Assembly (NCBI RefSeq): GCF_024679245.1
Contig: NC_090178.1
Span: 30,038,742 to 30,102,741 of the forward strand
Reading direction: 5' to 3'
Length of the DNA stretch: 64,000 nucleotides
Source: Pseudorasbora parva
Taxonomy: Eukaryota > Chordata > Actinopteri > Cypriniformes > Gobionidae
In this document: positions 56,897-64,000 of the stretch, piece by piece
How positions within the stretch are numbered: the first letter of the stretch is position 1
How the letters are laid out: each line of letters opens with the position of its first letter
Position numbers and translations under genes: made by a program
The notes under the pieces: model-generated
The model's database searches: none
The model's input: only the letters and a program-made list of their open reading frames with translations
Told to the model about the DNA's origin: nothing

Positions 56897-57812
56897 TATA
56901 CCGATCAGGTATAACATTATGACCACTGACAGGTGAAGTGAATAACACTGGTAAACTCACGGCATGTTAGTGGGTGGGATATATTAGACAGCAAGTGAAC
57001 ATTTTGTCCTCAAAGTTGTGTGTTAGATGTGTTAGAAGCAGAAAAAAGGGCAAGCGTTGGAATTTAAGTGAGTTTGACAAGGGCCAAATTGTGATGGCTA
57101 GACAACGGGGTCAGAGCCTCTCCAAAACTGCAGCTCTTGTGGGGTGTTCCTGGTCTGCAGTGGACTGTATCTATCAAAAGTGGTCCAAGGAAGAAACAGT
57201 GATGAACCGGCAACAGGGTCATGGGCGGCCACGGCTCACGCGGGGAGCGAAGACTGGCCCGTGTGGTCCGATCAAAAAAACAAGCTACTGTAGCTCAGAT
57301 AGCTCAAAAATATAATACTAGTTGTTATGAATCACGTTTTCTTTCACATCATTGGATGGCCGGGTGTGCGTCGATTACCTGGGGAACACATGGCACCAGG
57401 ATGTACTATGGGAGGCAAGCAGTGTGATGCTTTGGGCAATGTTCTGCTGGGAAACATTGGGTACTGCCATCCATGTGAATGTTACTTTGAAACATACCAC
57501 CTAAGCATTGTTGCAGACCATGGAAACAGGATAATGCACCCTGCCACAAAGCAAAAATGGTTCAGGAATGGTTTAAGGACCACAATGAGTTTGCAAGTCA
57601 AACATGTCAGATCAATGGAGGCCAAACCTTATAACTTACAGGGCTTAAAGGATCTGCTGCTAAAATATCGGTGCCAGATACCACAGCACACCTTCAGGAG
57701 TCTAGTAGAGTCCATGCCTCGACAGGTCAGGGCTGATTTGACAGCAAACGGGGGATCAACACAATATTAGGACACACAATATTGGGTCATGATGTTATGT
57801 CTGATCTGTGTA
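56897..57812 (+). mobile_element. Tc1/mariner copy, internally deleted
   Basis: The left end taccgatcaggtataacatt and the right end atgttatgtctgatctgtgta are inverted. It is about 0.92 kb, against roughly 1.3 kb in intact relatives. Same family as 37676-39375, opposite orientation. Confidence 0.85.
56974..57770 (+). pseudogene. Tc1-like transposase, deleted
   Basis: [38 protein letters not shown] and [20 protein letters not shown] give the N-terminal DNA-binding part. A frame change follows, then [21 protein letters not shown] deletion removes the first catalytic aspartate and joins to WPGVRRLPGEH-like sequence. Later, CDALGNVLLGNIGYCHPCEC is in frame, then QDNAPCHKAKMVQEWFKDHN only in another frame after a deletion of about 10 codons. 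The NPIEHLW glutamate block is missing. It ends LVESMPRQVRADLTANGGST, a normal C-terminus. Confidence 0.85.
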
Positions 57813-57999
57813 TGTTTTTTTTTTTTTCTTTTTTTTTTAAGTGGGCCACAGTGTAATGAAGAGTTTGTAAAGAAATGTTTGTTGAAAGATGAAGCAGCCA
57901 ACTGTATTGGATCTAACATCATCAACCGCTTATCACAACCACAATAACTCATTTCATGATGATATGTCTGCAAATGAAGGTTTCATATGGATAAAGTTT

Positions 58000-58192
58000 T
58001 CAAAACACTTATTCAAGAAATAGCAAGAGGGCTATTTAAGTATCAAATAAGTTGATACTTATTGCTATGCAATGATTTTAGCCAACCATAACAGTGGTTG
58101 TTTACTGACAAGTATTTTATTAACATTATTTAAACCCTAAAGAGCTCATTAAAAAAATACCAGTAATTTAAAAAATCTATGTCATGACCCCT
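58000..58192 (-). mobile_element. TTAA-type terminus N
   Basis: On the minus strand from 58192 it reads AGGGGTCATGACATAG, close to the TTAAAGGRR type (flank TTAT). The inner limit is unknown. Confidence 0.4.
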
Positions 58193-58233
58193 TTATTATT
58201 TTGCTTAAACCATTATTTTCTGAGACGATTATC

Positions 58234-58495
58234 ATACACACAAAAAAATAGGGTGTCAAAATTGTACCGTTAGCTTGTCGCTGGGGCAGTACCCTTAAAA
58301 GGACATCTTTGTACCCGTTTTACTCCTAAAAGGTGCATATTAGTACCTTTGAGTACAAATGCATACCTTAAGGTTCTACTATGAACCTTTTTGTGGTAAA
58401 AATGGTACAACGTTCTTCTTTTAAGGGTACTGCCCCAGCGACAAGCTGTTGTACCCCTAAAGGTACAATTTTGACACCCTATTTTTCTGTGTGTA
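58234..58495. mobile_element. Palindromic element B3 (diverged B type)
   Basis: The ends tacacacaaaaaaatagggtg and caccctatttttctgtgtgta are inverted. Next come tgtcaaaattgtacc and ggtacaattttgaca, then gcttgtcgctggggcagtac and its complement. 262 bp, non-coding. Confidence 0.85.
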
Positions 58496-60573
58496 CCGTG
58501 AAAATATCATTCTGCGAAAATATCATACCTTTACAACCCTAGTACCATACTGACAAAAATACAAAGTAAAAGAAAATATATATTCCATTCTTTGTAATCA
58601 ACAACAAGAAGCGCATTAAATATTGCATTATGCATAAACCGTGAAAATATCATTCTGCGAAATATCACAAAAGTAATTCAAGATAAAAAAAAAAAAAAAA
58701 AAAAATCTTAAAATAAACAAGATAAACAAAAATACAAATAAAACACTACTAAAAGTATCTTTTGTTTACTATTATTATTATTTTTTATTGACTTATTGAC
58801 TTTGAAAAAAAATCTCAGGGGGTATAATTCAAGTAAGTATTAAGTCAAAGAAATTTAAGCTGACAAAAAAAGTTGGGGAATCCCTGCATTGCATGTAAAT
58901 ATGAAATAATTTACAAATTCACATCATGTGTTCAAAATACAAATGTTGAATAGATTAAACATTAATCTCAAAGGCTGCGTAATCATAGACCAGATAAGCT
59001 CTTTGGGGTTTTTTGCTATTACTTAATTCACTCAGACAAGTACTCTTATTCACCCTTTATTCATTTATCTGGTAGATTATCTCTGCTGCGTAATTGCCAA
59101 AAGATGCCTAATGGACAGTGTATTTGGTTTGTATCCAGTGGTTTGGATAATCCTTGCAATAACTTCCTCCAGTGAGATGCCTTGTCAGGGCTATCCGTTT
59201 AAACTTCATGAAGTCGTCTCGGGTCGACCGCTCAGACGTATGAGCATTCAGAAGGTCCATTCACTGTCTGGAAACCTTCATTCTAGATTACAGATGATTC
59301 ACTTAGTAAGGGTCAAGATAATTCTCAGATCACTGCGGTTCTTTTAAGTTTAGAGATGTTCTTGAATCGTAACTGTGACTCAAAATGAAATAATGGCAGA
59401 AAGTAAACAAATACATGATTCCCAAATGTAAACTATTTAATGAAAGACTCGATGTGGATGATGTTGCATGAATGACAACGCTTCATCCTAGTTTAGAATC
59501 AAAGAGATTTTCATGGGAGAATTATTGTTTCTAGAATTTCTTAACAGAATGAAACCGTTTCTTTAGAATCAAATCCAGCTGAGCCAGTAAAACATCCAAA
59601 CACGCAAGGTCCTAGTGCTAGAGAACAAAACAAATGACTGTCAAACTATTTTGTAATGATAAATTACTAGTTATAAATAGCCCCATACAAACATCAGATG
59701 CATCTCCATAAATACAGAAATTCAATAGCAGCAATTTCATATGCCTTTTCAGAACTACACGATTTACCTTGAATTCGCTTTGACTGTGGGAATCTGATGC
59801 AGGATGTTCTGCTGACATGTTTTAATGGCCTCTTGAGAAACTTTTCAGTTCCTCCTCCTCTAAATGATGTCTTGAATTGCTTCCATGAGTCTGCGAAGGA
59901 GAGTGCCAACAATGCTTGCCAGTAACACAGACGCCCTCGTGCCAGAGTGATTCCAAGAAGAGTCGAAACCTTCCCCCATTCTCTGGGAACTTACTACTCT
60001 CTACTGGACCGCTAGTGCATCACATCTATTGCAGCGCTTTAAAGTTATTTTATCTCCTGCTGCAATGTGTATCAATACTGGTTGTCGCTGTAGACATTGT
60101 CTACTAATTTCAATATAATTTTATAAATGATGAATATATGCCCATGTAAATTTTATAATAAAGCATCTGGTAAGCAGAAACTGTAAAAATGTAAATGAAT
60201 TAGGAAGTGAATATTTGTTGGTCCTAAATAGGACCTTCACAAAGCCTCCTCAATAAAATGGGCCCTAACTCAACAGCGACTTCCTCCCATCTGACATTTT
60301 GCTCAGTAAAGCCACTGTGCTTGACCTTTTGGTATTCCCCCAACTTATGAACCCTGGGCATCTAACCAATAAAAAAGCCATAATTTTATGCATGGTTTTA
60401 TACAACATTACCCAGCTCCTTTTTTTCTTTCTTCCTGAAAACAATCATTAAAACAGGCAGGCATTGAATTTGTTTAGCCAGAAAGCGTCATTCCAGTTTT
60501 GCCCACTAGATGGGCAGATGCTCACAAAATAACCACATTTTATCATTCATCTCAGTAACAAAAATCTAAATGT
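58496..60573. other. No recognised feature
   Basis: A run of about 19 A lies at 58686-58705. The phrase aaccgtgaaaatatcattctgcg recurs (58494 and 58638), a short local duplication. No coding similarity found. Confidence 0.4.
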
Positions 60574-60834
60574 ACAGTTACACTTTACAATAAGGTCTTA
60601 TTTGTTAAGATGAATTATTAACCAGCAATGAGCAATACATTTGTTGCATTTATTACTCTTTGTTGATGTTAGTTAATAAAATACAGTCATTCATTGTCAG
60701 CTCACATTGCATTAACTAATGTTAACAAATACAACTTTTGATTTTAATAATGTATTAGTAAAATGTTGGAATAACCGTTAACTAAGAATAAAAAATGCAG
60801 TTGAAGTATTGTTATTCTTAGGTTTAATATTATA

Positions 60835-60836
<2 letters not shown>
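60574..60836 (+). repeat. hAT-like dispersed repeat (right end lost)
   Basis: It starts acactttacaataaggtctt and contains gttagttaataaaatacagt and gcattaactaatgttaacaa, a common cyprinid non-autonomous hAT-type sequence. The matching right end is replaced by (ATT)n at 60837-60867. Confidence 0.55.
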
Positions 60837-60868
<32 letters not shown>

Positions 60869-61045
60869 CCTTTAAAAATGGATTATAAAATGTTATAATT
60901 TTTTTTAAACATCACTTAATTTGTATTATACCATGGTCTCTAAACGCCCGATTCTGATTGGCTGGAAGGCCTACAAAAAAAAAATGTTTTAATGCACAGT
61001 ATTTGCAAGTATAAGTTTAAAGTTAATGCACAGTTTTCATTGAAG

Positions 61046-61253
<208 letters not shown>

Positions 61254-61582
61254 TTACTCGCAATGTTTACTAATAAATGACCTTTGCTACTTAATCGCCA
61301 CATAATATTTATCAGCCATGAATGACATTGCTGTTTTTAAAGTAATTAAACTTACAGCTTCATGTTATTAAAGAAAGATGCTATAAATCATTTATTCAAA
61401 TGTACGTAATCAAACGGACTACTTTATCTCTGTGTCTGAATCAAAGCGGGCAGAAAGTTAGATCTAATGAGCCGTAACTGATGAAAATAATTGTCCTTTT
61501 TACCCTTCCGGTCCAATATTGCTCTGCAAACAACAGCTTTAAGTTGTCAATGCTGTCAAATGTGCATGGTATAAACGGGATA

Positions 61583-61683
61583 ATCCACGGCTAGCTAACG
61601 ATTTGAATGCACGCATCATGTAAGGTGGTACTTTGCCTCAATGTCATGCATTAAAATGGCTTAATGTACAGCTAGCCGTGGAT
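61583..61683. repeat. Inverted repeat (atccacggctagct)
   Basis: Arms of 14 bp at 61583-61596 and 61670-61683, spacer about 73 bp. Probably a foldback element remnant. Confidence 0.55.
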
Positions 61684-61806
61684 TTCATTTGTACTGGATT
61701 TTTTATATACTATACTTATTAAAATTGAACACTAATATTAATATTTAATATTTAATATAATAATATATTTAATATAATAATATATTTAATATAAAAATAT
61801 CACAAC

Positions 61807-61847
<41 letters not shown>
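61807..61847. repeat. (TTA)n microsatellite
   Basis: About 41 bp of ATT trinucleotides. A similar run is at 60837-60867. Confidence 0.95.
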
Positions 61848-61848
<1 letters not shown>

Positions 61849-61974
61849 GGTAAATGCAAAAACTAACATAAGGGCAAGTCTGAGGTTACAAAAAAAAAAT
61901 TCTCTGCATGCTGATTTTGCACCTAGGCTTTCATTGTACATTATGTTCAAAGAACAGTACCACTTTTACAACTG

Positions 61975-64000
61975 AACTTGTCTTATCATCTTTATTGAGA
62001 GTCACACTCAAATCGGTCCAATTCATTGGCCAAACATCACACATTTGTATGTTCCATATAAATTGGGAATGTATCAAGTAAGGATTATGAAAGTGCAAAT
62101 ACCATTTTCAAGGATTAGATGTTTAACAATATAAAATCTGTAATGGGTTACAAAATGCGCTTTACTCACCCCACAAAAAATAGCAACCCCTCTCCCCCAA
62201 ACAATAGCCTTGACACTTCTGTCAAGAAAACATGATCTACTTTTATTTTAATTACTTGATGCACAGCATACTTTCACATACAGGACAACTTTTGTCATTC
62301 ACTTTTTTTGTGTTCAAAATCTACCATATGCTTCATTTGAACAGACATCAGCTCCACCTCCACCTTTGGCGATTACACATTAGTCTGAAGAAATACTGTG
62401 ATTTAATGAGCTTAACTGTTTCCAATCACACATACATACATACTGTACATACAGAAAAAAAATCATATGTGCACTCCTCCACAGGAATGGAATGATTCCC
62501 CCAAAAAACAAACACTTCATTTTAACTGGGTAAAGTTTTATGCAATGCAAACCTGCATTAGGACATAAGGTCAGATTCAACATACATAATGACATCAAGC
62601 CCACAGTAAAGCATCGGGCGCCTGCTCGATCAAACCCACAGCTAAACGCCAATATAACGGCAAACCTATGAGCTAAAATGGGTTATTCCAAGGCTGAAAT
62701 GTGAGCAAATTCTGTGCAATTTTTCTGAAGTGCTTAAAACTCAGTGCTGCTGTGATTTAGCTGAAATGATACGATTTGTTGGCCAGGTGTTTGCAAGAAA
62801 ATAAAAGCAAATCAAAAACATGATTCATTTATTTGAATGGCTTTTAACAATTATTTCAGGAGTCATATTTTAAGTAACGAGCAGATATTGAAAAGTGGCA
62901 CTGTGTTACAGTTTGATATACACAAAAAATATATATATATATAAATTGGCGCTTTTTTTTAAATATATTTTTTTCTCGTCATCGACCGTATCTTTATATT
63001 CATTCATTTTTAAGGACATTCAATTTTAAATAAATAGAAAATTAATTTCCATAATTTATTGTAGAGAAATACCACAGTTAAATTAATCGTAAAAAAAGAT
63101 TTGAAATTGTGGGTAAGCTCCCCCGTGTAGAAATGTACTGTAAATCTGCATCTATAACAGCTTCTGGACACCACATTGAGACGTCTCTGCCTCTACCGAA
63201 AGATCAATAAATTAGGGTCTTGGATATTCTGAGAAGAAAACGTTGTTTTCGAAAAATGGCGCGTCTTGAAAAAACGAAAGCAAAATACACATATGCAAAT
63301 GTTTCTATCAGAGATGCACCTGGACCACATCCAAGGATTTTTATCTGACATTTTAAATCTGAGAATTTATCACACATTGTTTCCATGTGGAAATCACACC
63401 TTAACACACAATGTATAGTAATCTCATTAAATATAGATGGATATAATCCGCAAATGTGCTTACTCATTAATTTTTTTTTCTGTTTTTAAATAATTGCTTT
63501 AAAAACACCCTGGGGGAAGGGGCCAGAGGCATGCGAAAGGAACCGAACATATAAAAAATGTCTTTTAAAAAACATTGAGCTCAGTTTCATTGAAAGTACA
63601 AGAACAATGTGTATTGGAACTTCCCACACTCTGGGCTCCGAGCGCAAGAGAGTGGCTATAAATAAAGAGAAGTTTCACAGAAAAGGCACTGTGATAAGTT
63701 GCAGAGAGAAAACGGTTTCCAGAGATGATGCGGCGCTCCTGAACAGACTTTAACCTCGCCGGTACTTTCCGTTCTAATTAACCGATGACAGATTACAGTG
63801 ATTGCGTCTGATCGAGAAAAAAAAAGTGTCGTCCGCAACTAGAATTACTGTACGTTTTAGTTTCTGTGAATATCAGCCTCACAGCTCGTGTGAGCCTGAA
63901 GCTGATGTGTACTTCTCTGATACTACAGGTCTATTTTAAAGGAAGGATAGTGTACTCAATAGGGCGACTAGGCCCTCAGCAGCAGGCACAATCAGCACAC
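61975..64000 (-). other. Possible long 3'UTR of a gene beyond the right edge (speculative)
   Basis: This is the longest stretch free of recognisable mobile elements. On the minus strand it ends with an AATAAA at 61996-61991 about 15-20 bases before the edge of repeat-free sequence. A short minus frame open from the window edge ends in CADCACC then TGA (63999-63976), and another runs 20 codons; neither is diagnostic. It may equally be plain intergenic DNA. Confidence 0.2.

Noticed and set aside
59111..59347. 78-codon frame with a hydrophobic start
   Set aside because: It begins MDSVFGLYPVVWIILAI but has no conserved continuation, donor site or upstream context.

Overview
The window looks like gene-poor, repeat-dense DNA from a cyprinid (carp, barb or zebrafish-type) fish. 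The assignment rests on repeat content: many copies of the cyprinid-type palindromic elements with TTAAAGGGATAGTTCACCC-like ends, at least six Tc1/mariner copies of several families, LINE and DIRS remnants, and long (TA)n, (TG)n, (TC)n and (GA)n microsatellites. I found no intact protein-coding gene. Every recognisable protein similarity is a damaged transposon product or a fragment carried by a transposon. Two weak hints of host genes remain: a possible first coding exon for a type II membrane protein (30534-30696, + strand), and a possible long minus-strand 3'UTR running in from beyond the right edge (about 64000 to 61975).

Layout. 0-5.5 kb: LINE remnant, tRNA-derived SINE, DIRS-like recombinase remnant, then a TTAA element carrying a P2X7-like N-terminus, abutting the first copy of a ~1.2 kb TTAA element here called family A. 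7.8-9.6 kb: Tc1 remnants, a 240-bp foldback element and microsatellites. 11.4-18 kb: a stack of TTAA elements, including a four-level nest (palindromic element C2 > palindrome B > family A > Tc1). 19.6-22 kb: palindromic C-type elements, one split by a TAA-target-site (Harbinger-like) element. 23.7-27.8 kb: tandem repeat, MITE, an hAT-like element holding a family A copy, and a LINE reverse-transcriptase remnant. 28-33.7 kb: solo-LTR-like sequence, TIR element H, the candidate exon, and family A copy 4. 35.8-43.5 kb: an IS630-like transposon remnant and a Tc1 mosaic, one Tc1 split by a THAP-encoding TTAA element. 45-50.3 kb: palindromes, family E and another Tc1 split by a small MITE. 52-58.5 kb: more TTAA elements, family A copy 5 and Tc1. 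60.5-62 kb: simple repeats. 62-64 kb: mostly unique sequence.

The two signals most worth following are (1) family E, an 8-bp-TSD (hAT-like) non-autonomous transposon whose three copies all carry a RecQ-helicase-like segment (motif 0 plus Walker A) in which the Walker A lysine position reads glutamate, suggesting capture of a host or element helicase exon; and (2) element F, a perfect TTAA-target insertion inside a Tc1 copy that still encodes a nearly readable THAP zinc finger, which ties the abundant TTAAAGG-ended elements here to the Kolobok/T2 type. I see no CRISPR array, operon, defence locus or other new multi-gene system. Family names A-N are my own labels; no database was consulted.
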